Part shown: positions 33,736-45,448 of the stretch, in pieces | How the letters are laid out: every line of letters starts with the position of its first letter | How positions within the stretch are numbered: position 1 is the first letter of the stretch | Assembly (NCBI GenBank): GCA_036873135.1 | Contig: JAPTYO010000059.1 | Location: 4,519,066 to 4,583,065 of the forward strand | Direction of reading: 5' to 3' | DNA from: Clarkia xantiana subsp. parviflora | Taxonomy: Eukaryota > Streptophyta > Magnoliopsida > Myrtales > Onagraceae | Length of the DNA: 64,000 nt | Program-made: the position numbers and the translations under genes | Notes under the pieces: generated by a model | Database searches by the model: none | What the model was told of the DNA's origin: nothing | Seen by the model: only the letters and a program-made list of their open reading frames with translations

Positions 33736-34019
33736 TCTATATATATATATATCTTTATACCAATATAAAATGTGAGGGTTGTCCTCACCCCCAATAGGTA
33801 CCTTTTGAATATTTTTTTTTTACTTTTATTTTTATTATTAATATTAGTATTATTATTATTATATATAATATTTAGTTCCATAATTTTATAAAATTAATGA
33901 TTTAGTCATTATTATCTTTAATACCCATTTAATTATCTTTAGTATTACTAAAAAATCATTTTAATTAAATTTCGTTATTTTTATTTTTTATGATCGCTTG
34001 ATTGACAGGTCACTGTAGT

Positions 34020-34840
34020 TATTAATTAGAGTCTGCATTAACATATGATATGCATTCAATATGTGCAAATGTTGGGTGCATGTATTTTTCCATTCACCAT
34101 ATCATAGATTTGGGGATGTTCCGCATGTAGATATTTTTGTATCACATAAATCAGTCACTTGCCAACTCATATAACATATCAAAATATGGATCAAATGTGG
34201 TTATTTAAGTTTGACTTTACATATAACATGTTACTCAATGTTCAATAGTTTGACTCAAACTATTGATTTTGTTCTTGTTTTTGTAAATTCAATAATATTA
34301 GGTATATCCTAATTAGTAGTTGAATAAATAGTTAAGATGAATTCAAATGTAAACTTTAGACATTATTGATTTAAAAAATTTATGATTTAGTCCTTACTAT
34401 ATTTGAATATTACTAAATTTTTCATTAGTTAAATTGCATTAGTTTTTTTTTTTTTTTAATTAGGTCTCTTAACTTACATGTTACATTAATTATCATTAAC
34501 TTCTTAATGCAATATATCTATAAATTTGAGTCACCCCCAAACTATGATATGTACTCAGCTCGTGCAAATTTCGAGTACATGTTGAGATTTTTTGTATCAC
34601 ATAGATCAGTCTATTGTCAAATCATATAAAGAGTCAAAAGATGGTTCAACCACGTTTCTTAAATTTTGACCTTTTACGGATAACATGTTACTCATCGTCC
34701 AACATTTAGGGTCTCGAACTATTAATTTTTTCCTTCTGTCAATTTAATCAAATTGGTTATAACATAATTAGTAGTTAAATAAGTTATTGACGTAAATTTA
34801 AGTATAAACTTTAGATTTTAATTTAATGAATTGAATTTTC
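34020..34840. repeat. degenerate ~450-bp direct repeat in the Helitron
   Basis: Two stretches (about 34030-34430 and 34530-34840) share ordered blocks: ATATGATATG, TTTTTGTATCACATA, ATAACATGTTACTCA, and AATTAGTAGTTGAATAA against AATTAGTAGTTAAATAA. They are clearly diverged, so the duplication is old. Confidence 0.6.
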
Positions 34841-34850
34841 CTATAGCGTT

Positions 34851-35416
34851 TGTCGGACCTAAAATCTGACCTACGGCGAATTACGTTTTGAAAAACGTGC
34901 ATTTTGAAAAGAGTCGCCACTAGTTAATTATTAGGCTTACTAGAATCCTAAATTACCTAGGCGAATAACTAATTAAACACCTAGGTATTAAATCAGCCTA
35001 CGATCAGAAATACGAGTTCGGAGGTTCTATTACGAATTAAAAATATAATTTTTAATTACGCCATTTCGGTACTCAATTTACTTAATTTGCCAATTTTATC
35101 ATTTACGCCCAATTAATCCAAAAAATGTCAAAATTAATCAAATTTCATCACAAAAATATTAATCAGATATAATCCTAAATCTAAAAAAAAATTAATTATA
35201 ACCTATAACTCCTAGTAAAAATGAAATCTAAAATACTAAAAAACTTCTAACATGCTATTTAAAATTAGTCAATTACAATTAATTTACTAATTAAATTTTA
35301 CCAATTACATTTAAACTATTAGTTAAATCTAACTAATTACGTTTAAATTTTTAATTAATTGTAATATAATAATTCAAAACAGAAAACCTAATAACCAAAT
35401 ATTAATAAATAAATAA

Positions 35417-35447
<31 letters not shown>

Positions 35448-35805
35448 TTGTTTTTAAAAAAAGGAAAACGCAGGTTACCTTCGACTTGGACAGACAGCAA
35501 CGGCGGTCGGGGCGGCCGGGCGGGCGGAGCCTTCGACGGAGGGACGGCGAAGTGCCACGGACGCTGGTCTGGCCGGAACGGGACACGGTGGAGGGGCGGA
35601 GGTCTGGTCGGAACGGGACTCGGTGGAGGGACGGGGGTCTGGCCGGAAGTGCCATGGACGGTGGTCTTTGCTAGTGGCTCAGATCCGGGCGGCACAGCAG
35701 GGCGGTGATGAACGGAGGGCGGTGATGACGGAGCTGGGTCACGAGGACGATGGGGTGGCGAGCGGACAGCGTGCGGCGGAGCTGGCCGGCGTGAGGTCAC
35801 CGGAG

Positions 35806-35894
<89 letters not shown>

Positions 35895-36555
35895 AGGGGC
35901 TGAGCAGGAAATGGCGGTCTTCGGGCAGGCAGGCGCGGCGTCGGGTGGTGGTGGCTCCGGCGAGCAGGGGTGACGGCGCCGGCAAGGGCTAGGCTGCTGG
36001 TGGCCGGCGGGTGGCGGTGGCCCGGCCACCGAAGCTGGGCCACACCAGCGGGAGGGCTAAAAAAAAAGTTTTTTTTTGAAATAAAGCACAAAATGACAAA
36101 ATTTGCACGGATTCCAAGGAAAGTAGTCTTATTATTTTCTGATGTGTTTTTTGTGTCTTTATAATGTAACATAGACCCCTATTTATACTAAAAACCTAGT
36201 ATAGATTACAGATAAAATTCAAAATAAAAAAATACTAACAGATAATTATTCTAGAGAATATTCCTAAGGATATTTATCTTTACAGATAATTATTTTTTTG
36301 AATAAAAAATAATATTTGGAGATAAACATTTTACAGATAATTTTCTAAAATAAAAAAAAACTAATTATTATATATATATATATTTTAAATAATTCCTAAA
36401 ATATTAAATAAATTCGAAATAATTTAAAATATATTTTATAATAATTTCCCTAATGTGCCCTTGAGCATTTTTGGAGACTTTGTGGCTTGACGCGTCCGAA
36501 ATTTGACGTATCATGTGTAACGTCGTTACGTCCGGGTCAAAATCGAGTGTTTACA
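34851..36555 (-). repeat. solo LTR, 1.7 kb
   Basis: On the + strand it starts TGTCGGACCTAAAATCTG and ends CGAGTGTTTACA. Flanks are GCGTT and ACGTT (4 of 5 match), compatible with a 5-bp duplication. A minus-strand TATA box (AGTATAAATAGGGG) near 36176-36189 puts transcription on the minus strand. The inner half contains a GC-rich stretch (35470-36055). No internal coding DNA or second LTR is present, so recombination between LTRs is the likely origin. A related fragment lies at 3331. Confidence 0.7.
35811..35892. repeat. (GA)n microsatellite
   Basis: About 82 bp of uninterrupted GA lie inside the solo LTR. It creates artificial Arg-Glu and Ser-Leu frames on the two strands. Confidence 0.95.
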
Positions 36556-37003
36556 ACGTTAAATCAATTTTTTTGGTATTATGTCATAAAATTGCATGGA
36601 AAGTGTATAGTTACATTTGTACAGGTCAAACTGCTACGCCGATGACTCTAAGTGGTTAACTACGGGTTTAAATTCTTTACTCCTCAAGTTGATGAGTTAG
36701 ATACAAATTCGTCGTTAATAATTCACGTCATGCGCTATTCAACTCATTATTAGTTCTAACCGTAAATATATATACATGTAAGGCTAATTTAGTACCGTAA
36801 TTAAAAACAATAGTTAATTTTATACCTAATTATCCTCTTCTATTTTGTCGGTTCTGAATCACATTGTGTCGTTCTTCTCTATCCCATAGATTTATTTCTC
36901 ACAACCCCTCAACTTGCCCATGTATTAATTAACTATTATCATATTAACAAAGTTAAGATAAATTATGTATCTTGAAACTTAGACGATCGATGCGCGTGCA
37001 ACG

Positions 37004-37408
37004 TGTTGGATCCTGAAAATACCGGGTTGATTTCCACGGCGTCTCCGAGCTCCTTAGTCTTCGAATCCCGGGCACAAACCTACAAAAAGGGACAATGCCA
37101 GGGCGAACCCCGGCGATCCCTCTCCGACGGTCAAATTAGTAACCGTTCATATAAAGAGAGATCACTATTTTGTATATAATTTATCATATATCAAATGTTA
37201 ATCATAGGATTCTTTATATAAAATAACATAATAACAATTATGGTATATAGTCATTTATTGACGATGGCCGTTATGGTAACAGAATATTTAGACAATTACT
37301 GTTATGGTAGTTGAATATTAATAGCTGATTGACCGTTATGGCATCAGACTATTTATAGTTAATACCTATTATGGTATCAAATAAATATGTTTATATCAAT
37401 ATCCATCA
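37004..37408 (-). repeat. 3' LTR of the 18-kb element
   Basis: + strand: TGTTGGATCC ... ATATCCATCA, followed by TTTGCCCCCGAGG (polypurine tract complement, 37409-37421). It differs from the other LTR at roughly ten positions, for example GGATCCTGAAA against GGATTCTAAAA. Confidence 0.9.
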
Positions 37409-37489
37409 TTTGCCCCCGAGGCTGATGGAGGCTTTGCCTGCATTAGGCTCTGAGTTAAATGAATTTGCATCCATTACACAATCATTTAT

Positions 37490-38210
37490 ATTACAATATA
37501 TTACTCTCTTGGAGCTTTTATGGACAATCGTCTCTTTCTACAATCGACTGTGGAGGGCGGTTTGTCTACCGACCCTATATTACTCACTTGGAGCTTTTAT
37601 GGACAATCGTCTCTTTGTAAGATCGACTATGGAGGGTGGTCTGTCTACCGACCCTTTATTTTACTCACTTGGAGTGTTTATGGACGATCGTCTCTTTGTA
37701 CGATCGACTATGGAGGGTGGTTTGTCTACCGACCCTTTATTTTACTCACTTGGAGTGTTTATGGACGATCGTCTCTTTGTACGATCGACTATGGAGGGTG
37801 GTTTGTCTACCGACCCTTTATTTTACTCACTTGGAGTTTTGTGGTCGATCGTCGCTTCGTACGACCGACTATGGAGAGTGGTCTGTCTACCGACCCTTTA
37901 TTTTACTCACTTGGAGTTTTGTGGTCGATCGTCGCTTCGTACGACCGACTATGGAGGGTGGTCTGTCTACCGACCCTATATTTTACTCACTTGCAGTTTT
38001 GTGGTCGATCGTCGCTTCGTACGACCGACTATGGAGGGTGGTCTGTCTACCGACCCTTATATTACTCTCTTGGAGTAGTTTATGGATGACCGCCTCTTTG
38101 GACGGACACTTATGAAGGGTGGTTTGTCTACCAACCCGTTCATGTGAAATATTACTGTCTTTGGAGTAGTTTAGGGATAACCGCCTCTTTGGACGGACAC
38201 CTTTGCATGA
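37490..38210. repeat. ~81-bp tandem array, about 8 copies
   Basis: TACTCACTTGGAG recurs at 37581, 37662, 37743, 37824, 37904 and 37984, with two more diverged copies after that. Each unit has an inverted repeat around the word GTCGATCGTCGCTTCGTACG and GTCTGTCTACCGACCC. Units are 79-81 bp, so frames of 159-235 codons stay open in three registers. It is placed near the element's 3' end. Confidence 0.9.
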
Positions 38211-38259
38211 AGGACGTCTGTATCTCCATCGCCCGATGATCATTTAGATACATGTAAGC

Positions 38260-38890
38260 ATAATAACCAACTTGGAGATTCATAGAAATAATAACCATTT
38301 TGCGACCATGGACATGATAGCCGTTTTGAAAGTCGTGGACATGATAGCCACTAAAAGATATGCTGACATGATAGCCACCTTGAGGTAACAAGATCTCATT
38401 TCTTGTGGACATGATAGCCACCTTGATGTTCATGGATATGATAGCCACCTTGATGTTCGTGGACATGATAGCCACTTTTGAGGTTCGTGGTTGTAAATAT
38501 AATATGGTTTTGCGCCTGATTGAATGACCACGGTTGTAGGATTGATATACCTACACACCTGACCGGGGAATCGTAATGTAATATGGAAATAATCTGATCA
38601 CTGGACCATGGCGGTAGGAGTGATATACCTACGCACCTGATCGATGAATCGTAATATAATATGGCAATATGTCTGATCACAGGATCATGATGGTAGGAGT
38701 GATATACCTACGAGCATGACGTCGTAATATGAATAATCAAAAGTGACATGAGTGATATAAATGCGCACCTGATGTCGTAATAGGAATAATCAAGGCGGCA
38801 GGAGTGATATACCTGCACGCCTGAGAGTTGTTGTAGTTACAGTAGCGGGAGTGATATACCCGCGCACTTGATAGAGTTTGAGCTTTGGGA
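38260..38890. repeat. short degenerate repeats
   Basis: From 38300 to 38480 GACATGATAGCCACCTTGA recurs about every 30 bp. From 38530 to 38880 GGAGTGATATACCTACGCACC recurs every 50-100 bp with changes. Non-coding. Confidence 0.75.
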
Positions 38891-39681
38891 ATAACACATT
38901 GGTGGTGCCCAGAAGCTACTTGTAATTTTTATAAGAGGTAATGATTCCCTATAAATGGTTGAGGTCTTCTTGTTGTCACTCCTGGTAGGTCTTCTTTCAC
39001 TTTATACGTTTGTGCGACAGATCTAAGGATCATGGTCGCATGTTGTAAGTAAAATACGCACTTGATCGAATGAACGACGGTGAGCTGTAATATGGGACGT
39101 TTTCCCTTGTGAATGGCTTGTTTGCCAGAAAATGAATCCCAGTTCGGGTATAAAGACGCACCGTTGGTGCTAGAGCGTGGGGGGACCCTTACGCGTATCA
39201 TTTGTAATCAGATATAGATCTGAGCTTGAGTTATAAAAGGGGTGTAGTGACGCGTCCGCTCTAGTGTATGTCGGGTATTAACCACCACGTTTTAGTATGT
39301 AAGTTGGGTGTTAACCACCACAGTTTTGAATCAGAATTTGGAGATTCCCAGTGAGTTTAAATGTTTGACAACTAGGGCGTATCTGTAGCCGCTAAGGCGT
39401 TATTATTTGTGCAGTAAAGTAGTGAAGTAGCTATAGTGCTGCCTAGTACTCCCCTGCCCCCTAGGCTTGGGCGGAAATAACTTTTCGGGCAAGATTAAAT
39501 GCTCTAAAAATAAAAGCAATAGGCATAATATAGTTGCTCTTAAAAAGATGCATAATGTAAAAGTTTGGGGGATGACTTTCCTGCTATGTAGCGGTTGTCT
39601 AGTTGCCCCCATGCCTTTAGTTTAGGGGCATGCGTTGCAGTGTATATCCCCCCATCGTTGTGGCTTTTGTTTTCCCACGTT
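38891..39681 (-). other. non-coding interior of the 18-kb element
   Basis: No recognised coding sequence or repeat. It ends at the GTGGG target site of the nested copia element. Confidence 0.5.
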
Positions 39682-39686
39682 GTGGG

Positions 39687-39948
39687 TGTTAGAAAATAAT
39701 AATAATAATAAACTTGTTTCTAGATAATCTAAGTTAGTTGGGAGATTGTCATTAAGACTAGGTAGTTGAGAAGTAGCATTAATGCTAAGTAGTTGGGAAG
39801 TATGTCTAGAGCTATCTTCTTGTACCTATAAATAGATGATGGAGATGAATGGAAATCATCAAGTTGAGTAGACAAACAACAAGTCTCTCATATCCTCTCC
39901 ACTCTCCACTCTCCCACTCTCACACAAACACATATTCATACACCAACA
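39687..39948 (+). repeat. 5' LTR (262 bp) of the RT-less copia element
   Basis: TGTTAGAAAATAATAATAAT ... CATACACCAACA. A TATA box (CCTATAAATAGATG) lies at 39825-39838, about 115 bp before the LTR end, leaving a short transcript leader. Confidence 0.95.
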
Positions 39949-39962
39949 AGTGGTATCAGAGC
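39949..39962 (+). promoter_or_regulatory. primer-binding site, copia (tRNA-Met type)
   Basis: AGTGGTATCAGAGC contains the exact TGGTATCAGAGC complement of plant initiator tRNA-Met. Confidence 0.9.
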
Positions 39963-39979
39963 AAGGTCCAAAGATCGCG

Positions 39980-42706
39980 ATGGCAACAACAAGCATGCAA
40001 GTGCCAAGATTGACGAAGGACAACTACGATAGGTGGTGTATCCAAATGAAGGCCCTATTGGGATCGCTTGACGTGTGGGAGCTCGTGGAGACCGAGTTTG
40101 AGGAACGCGAAGTGACGGCGGAAATGTCAAAAGAAGATAAGGAAGAATTGAAGGAGCAACGGAAGAAGGAGAAGAAGGCCTTGTTCACAATATATCAAGG
40201 TCTTGATGAAGCCACGTTCGAGTTAATCGCTCCAGCCAAGACATCATACGAAGCCTGGGTTATACTCCAAAAGGCGTACGGAGGCGTCGAAAAGGTAAAG
40301 AAAATTCGCCTACAAGCTCTTCGTGCTCAATTTGAGTCCCTCAATCAAGAAAGCTCGGAATCCATCTCTGACTATTTCACGAGGGTCATTTCAATCGCGC
40401 ATCAAATGCGAAGAAATGGAGAAAAATTGGAAGATGTTCGTGTCATAGAGAAGATCTTGAGATCCCTCGATCCTAAGTTCGACCTTGTGGCCGTGGCGAT
40501 TGAAGAATCCAAGGACCTAGAAGAGATGTCCGTTGAGCAACTCATGGGTTCTCTACAAGCCCATGAACAAAGACTTTCGAAGAGAGGAGAATGTAATTCC
40601 TTGGAGCACGCTTTACATGCAAAGCTGACGTTGAAGAATCAAGGTTCACGCGGCGGCTTCCAAAGAGGAAGATTCACAACACGGAGAGAAAGAGGTGGTC
40701 GAACAACAACCACCAACGAACCTGCCGATGGAGAATCAGGCGGACGAGGAGCAGGTCGCGGTCGTGGTCGAGGTCGCGGACGAGGTCGTAGTGGACGGAG
40801 CAGATCGGAAATCAAATGCCATGTTTGCAAAAAATATGGCCATTATGCAGCAGAATGTTGGTATAACACCGACTTTGAAGAACAAAATGCAAACTTCGCG
40901 GAGAAAATTGACGATGACGGAGTTCTTTTGATGGCATACAATCAATTGGAGGAGACGGAGTCCAACACATGGTTCATCGACACGGGAGCTTCCAACCACA
41001 TGTGCGGAAGAAAGGAGTTCTTTGCGGAGCTTGATGAAAGACACGACGGGCACATTACTTTTGGTGATCTTTCCCAACAGCCAATCAAAGGGAAAGGTAA
41101 AGTTCTCTTTGAACTCAATAACGGACAACAGCTATGCATCACCAATGTCTACTTTGTTCCCGACATGAAGAACAATATGTTAAGTGTCGGACAGTTGCTC
41201 GAGAAGGGATACGACGTCCGGATCAAGGAGAATACACTCACCATCCGTGATAATAACAACAATGTTATCACGAATGTAGCCATGACGAAGAATCGAATGT
41301 TCCCATTGGATTTAAGGATCAATGAGAAGAATTGTTTGAAGGCGACAACCATAGGCAACTCAGCTCTTTGGCATCTCCGGTATGGCCATCTAAATTTCAA
41401 GGCGCTGGAATTGATGCAGAAGAAAAACATGGTACGAGGTTTGCCCAAGATCAATCATCCCAACGGCGTGTGCGAAACCTGTGTCATCGGAAAGCAAGAA
41501 AGAAGACCATTCAAGAAGTATCCATCGAAGAGAGCAGCTGGTCGTCTCGACTTAGTCCATTCTGATGTGTGCGGACCGATCAAGCCCATGTCAATTGGCG
41601 GAAATAGGTATTTCTTAACCTTCACCGATGATTATAGTGGCAAAACTTGGGTTTATATGATGAAGCAGAAGAGTGAAGTCTTGACGAAGTTCAAGGAGTT
41701 CAAGAACATGGTCGAGAAGCAAAGCGGTCGTTATTTGAAGTGCTTGCGAACCGACAGAGGAGGCGAATACACGTCACATGAATTTGACAGGTTTTGCAAA
41801 GAGAACGGGATCATGCATCAGCTAACCATGCCGCAAACACCACAACAAAATGGAGTCTCCGAGAGGAAGAACCGGACGATCCTGAATTTAGTTCGGTGCA
41901 TGTTGAAGGAGAGAGATGTCCCGAAAGAATTTTGGGGAGACGCTGTTGCTACTGCAGTTTATTTGCTTAACAGGTTTCCTACAAAGCGGATTGGAGACAT
42001 GACGCCGGAGGAAGCATGGAGCAAGCGCAAGCCAAGTGTCTTGCATCTTCGAGTCTTCGGATGCGTGGCATATGCAAAATCGCAGCAGAATCAGAAGTGC
42101 GTTATGCTTGGATATGACGAGAATACTAGCGGCTACAAGTTATACAATCCCATCACAAAGAGGGTTGTGATCTCAAGAGATGTCGAGTTCGACGAAGAAC
42201 AAGCATGGAGCTGGGAGATGAATAATGACCAACCAAAACAGGTTATTGAAGTTGAAGAGCCACAAAGAAAAGAAGCCCGACGTGTTGAAGTTCAAGAGCC
42301 AGTATCACCCCCACATGCTGCTACTCATCAAGAAGAAGGCGACTCGAGTGAATCACCGGTTCTGAGGACAAGGCGGATCCGAGACATATACGATTCGGCG
42401 CAAGTCTTTGATGTGAATAATGATGAAGACATGTATGGTAATCTATGTCTCTCTGCAGGATGTGAAGTCAAGGAGACAATGTGGAGAAAGAAAAGGGCGA
42501 CGGCGTATGGAGAATACAAGAATCATAGAGTGCGAGGACATATGTGGAGGATGAGCTATCAAAGACAAACTCGAAAAGACCACCAAGCATTCACGAGTAG
42601 TTATGACAAAGATAAACACAAGTCCAGACAAGTTACAAGGAGAAGTCATGAACACGTGCGAAAGATAACTGGAGAAACAAGTTTAAGGGGGGATGTTAGA
42701 AAATAA
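39980..42706 (+). CDS. copia gag-protease-integrase polyprotein, RT deleted
   Basis: The start chosen is ATG 39980 (MATTSMQVPRLTKDNYDRWC), about 908 residues, uninterrupted; the frame is open upstream to 39950. Gag covers residues ~1-210, followed by an Arg/Gly-rich stretch and the zinc knuckle CHVCKKYGHYAAEC near 280. Protease: WFIDTGASNHMC near 335. GAG-pre-integrase: LWHLRYGHLNF ... CETCVIGK. The integrase core has its acidic residues in HSDVCGP, RTDRGGEY and NGVSERKNRT. After the integrase C-terminus and a short acidic linker (to ~residue 820) the protein should enter RT; instead ~90 basic residues follow, with no YVDD and no RNase H. The stop lies in the 3' LTR. Catalytic residues of protease and integrase are present, so these parts could be active. 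Confidence 0.9.
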   Translation: MATTSMQVPRLTKDNYDRWCIQMKALLGSLDVWELVETEFEEREVTAEMSKEDKEELKEQRKKEKKALFTIYQGLDEATFELIAPAKTSYEAWVILQKAYGGVEKVKKIRLQALRAQFESLNQESSESISDYFTRVISIAHQMRRNGEKLEDVRVIEKILRSLDPKFDLVAVAIEESKDLEEMSVEQLMGSLQAHEQRLSKRGECNSLEHALHAKLTLKNQGSRGGFQRGRFTTRRERGGRTTTTNEPADGESGGRGAGRGRGRGRGRGRSGRSRSEIKCHVCKKYGHYAAECWYNTDFEEQNANFAEKIDDDGVLLMAYNQLEETESNTWFIDTGASNHMCGRKEFFAELDERHDGHITFGDLSQQPIKGKGKVLFELNNGQQLCITNVYFVPDMKNNMLSVGQLLEKGYDVRIKENTLTIRDNNNNVITNVAMTKNRMFPLDLRINEKNCLKATTIGNSALWHLRYGHLNFKALELMQKKNMVRGLPKINHPNGVCETCVIGKQERRPFKKYPSKRAAGRLDLVHSDVCGPIKPMSIGGNRYFLTFTDDYSGKTWVYMMKQKSEVLTKFKEFKNMVEKQSGRYLKCLRTDRGGEYTSHEFDRFCKENGIMHQLTMPQTPQQNGVSERKNRTILNLVRCMLKERDVPKEFWGDAVATAVYLLNRFPTKRIGDMTPEEAWSKRKPSVLHLRVFGCVAYAKSQQNQKCVMLGYDENTSGYKLYNPITKRVVISRDVEFDEEQAWSWEMNNDQPKQVIEVEEPQRKEARRVEVQEPVSPPHAATHQEEGDSSESPVLRTRRIRDIYDSAQVFDVNNDEDMYGNLCLSAGCEVKETMWRKKRATAYGEYKNHRVRGHMWRMSYQRQTRKDHQAFTSSYDKDKHKSRQVTRRSHEHVRKITGETSLRGDVRK

Positions 42707-42955
42707 TAATAATAATAAACTTGTTTCTAGATAATCTAAGTTAGTTGGGAGATTGTCATTAAGACTAGGTAGTTGAGAAGTAGCATTAATGTTAAGTAGT
42801 TGGGAAGTATGTCTAGAGCTATCTTCTTGTACCTATAAATAGATGATGGAGATGAATGGAAATCATCAAGTTGAGTAGACAAACAACAAGTCTCTCATAT
42901 CCTCTCCACTCTCCACTCTCCCACTCTCACACAAACACATATTCATACACCAACA
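42694..42955 (+). repeat. 3' LTR (262 bp) of the RT-less copia element
   Basis: Identical to the 5' LTR except AATGTTAAG in place of AATGCTAAG. It is preceded by GTTTAAGGGGGGA (polypurine tract) and followed by the GTGGG duplication. Confidence 0.95.
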
Positions 42956-42960
42956 GTGGG

Positions 42961-45443
42961 GATGTTTGAGTACAGAGAGACGTAGAAGCGTGCGTGTATT
43001 AGACGCGCGTGTCCCCTTGATCTGGTCGTTGTATACTTGGAGATACACTTCGGAGTCTTGCTCCTTTATTTTCTTATCCTGTCCATAGGATGTCAGATTT
43101 GACAATCATTAGTTATGAGTTTTCATAGACATATGCATTTATATAAATTCATACTCATTTGAATTTTGCAAAGCACGCCATGGACAATAAATAGTGTATG
43201 GAATAGATTCTTCCCTGATTTCGGCATTTCGCGCCACTTGTTGACTGCTTTTGACTGTGGTTAACTATTGTTGCCCGGTTTGACTACTGTCGACCGATTT
43301 AATTGATGTTGGCCGGTTTGATCGATGTTTAACTGGTTCTCTGGTTTGACCAGTTTGATTGATGTTGACTGGTTTGGTCGATTTTGACCGACATGATGCG
43401 GTATTGAGCAATCATAGATAGATTAGAAGCAGTTTCACTTCCATCTCCATAAGTTTCCTCTGAAGTCAAAATGTAATAAGTTGTATATATATCATGCCCC
43501 CAAGCCAAGGAGAGGCGTCGCCTCTTCTTGGTTTATATATAACATGCCTTAAGACAACACATGATATGGATGTAACATATTATATCAAATGATGATGTAA
43601 TCACTCGTACATGTATGCATATATAGATGCCCATGTTACGATACTGGTTTATGATAGAGCTATACATGTAGCATTATGATGTGGCAATCGAACACTGATA
43701 AAGTATCTTGGTCCCTCGTGACTATTTTAATATGAATAAATTAGCAAGTAACGCTTTAAGCATCTACTGATAAAACATACATGTGGCACTTGTGAAAGTC
43801 CTGATTCACCTCTAATTATTAATCATCGTATGATGTATTAGACATTTTTGCCCCCACTTATAAGTTGCTAGTAACGTGAGTTAGTCCTAATGATAATTCC
43901 TAGGTTTTAACCGATAGGTTATCTCAATGGACTATGCATATTCATGGTTATATATATGAATCAGTACATGCATGTAGCAATAAACGTATTGAGGCAACGA
44001 CAAATAGTAGACTTATCTTGTCTTAGCAGTAAATAAGCATCTCAGCATATAGTTCCCACATGCATTTGTCCTAGCAACATCATCAAAGTGATAGCTAACT
44101 ATGTAAATAAATAGAAGACTTATCTTGTCAGCTTGGCTAGTAAGCCTTCTCGGGGGTGAAATTTGAGTGTTTGAGCTTCGGATGAAAGCTTTGAGCGTTA
44201 AGCATAACCAACACCCGTAACGATGCTCGCGTGAGTTATGGATGTGAGCTCGAGCTATGCGTTGAGTGTCGGACGAGCTTTGATGCTGAGCATAATCAAA
44301 CTCCCGTAGGTGTTAGTTTAATTGCATTTGTTATCTAAATTCCCTTCACACAAAGGAATACAGATTAACATATAACCGGGTGTCAAACATGGATGCTTAT
44401 ATCAAATAGAGCATTTAAATGCGAGTGTAATGGAAACTTCCCTGATTTTTAAAGACTTTGATCTAATGGCTCGTGATGAACCTGATGAATAGGGCATTGT
44501 ATGGCTTCTTTTTTTTTTTGCCGATTTGACCGGTTTTGTTGCTAGTTGACTGGTTTGACCGTCGCTGACCGATTTGACCGCTGGTTGACCGGTTCGACCG
44601 CCGTTGACCAATGTTTGACCAGTTTAGCCGATATTTGACCGGGTTTGATCAATGTTGGACCGATTTGACCGGTCAAAACGTTGTTGACCCACTGAACTGC
44701 TTTAGGGACGTCTTAGAAGAAACCCTAAATTACTCCCGCAGCCTCCTTCCTTCACTACAACAGATGCCTTCACTATGGGGGTTACTTAAAATGCATGCAA
44801 GTTGAACGTGAGAGGCATGTGGAAGAGTTATAACTTATTATAATAAAATACCCTAAGTCAATTTTTTTACCGATATTCAAATGTATGCTTGCAGCTGCAT
44901 GTATGTATGTGTTTCTTTACAAGGTCAAGTGATCCAATTCATGACATATATGAATGCACTTGTATCCTGATAATATCATATTCATGGAAAAATCATGTGC
45001 ATGAAAGCAGCTTTATCATTATATGCATGGATATTCTATTTATTATATACTCATGATTTTATCGTAGAGATATGAAACATAAATTAGAATGAATCTTCCC
45101 TGAGTTTGATGAACTCGATCCAAGGTTGACCGTATTGACCGTTGTTTGACCGATGTTGATCTAATCAGTCAACGTTGACCTGCCTGGTTCGGTCTAATTG
45201 GGTTGATTTCCATAATAAGTCGACTTAGTAATTTAGGAATCTGGCACGATGGAGCTAATCATGCCGGACTGGACAATCAAGGAGCTTGCTGCCGTGAGGT
45301 GAGTATACTGTCTAAATACATATGCTACAATGTTAGCATTAAAAGAACCAAATCATTTAATGCCATCAGTAAAATTAACTGCAATTCTTAAATGCAATTT
45401 GGAGACGATCAATCAGGGGATATTCGAGCCCTTGATGATAGCA
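42961..45443 (-). other. non-coding interior of the 18-kb element with TTGACC-rich tracts
   Basis: No gene is recognised. Clusters of degenerate GGTTTGACCGnTGTTGACC units occur at about 43235-43395, 44515-44700 and 45120-45195 (one more at 51285-51345 beyond the nested copia element). Each unit carries one or two TTGACC/TTGACT words. The rest is AT-rich, with recurring phrases such as CTTCCCTGA and CTTATCTTGT. Confidence 0.55.
44515..44700. repeat. degenerate TTGACCGG repeat cluster
   Basis: More than ten TTGACC or TTGACT words occur in under 200 bp, alternating with GGTT and CGATG/CCGTTG spacers at roughly 10-20 bp spacing. The same pattern is seen at 43235-43395. Confidence 0.75.
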
Positions 45444-45448
45444 AGTCC

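Larger units (their letters stand above)
39687..42955 (+). mobile_element. very young copia element lacking RT and RNase H
   Basis: LTRs of 262 bp at 39687-39948 and 42694-42955 differ at a single base by my comparison. GTGGG flanks both sides (39682-39686 and 42956-42960). The primer site AGTGGTATCAGAGC begins at 39949 and the polypurine tract AAGGGGGGA ends at 42693. One long ORF encodes gag, protease and integrase only. Since it inserted recently and intact, RT must have been supplied in trans. Confidence 0.95.

Noticed and set aside
35402..36172. 256-codon minus frame with Ser-Leu runs
   Set aside because: It spans a (GA)n microsatellite and GC-rich LTR sequence; it is low complexity with no domain.
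37371..38115. Three overlapping + frames of 159-235 codons
   Set aside because: They are produced by the ~81-bp tandem array; all three registers are open and none shows a protein family motif.
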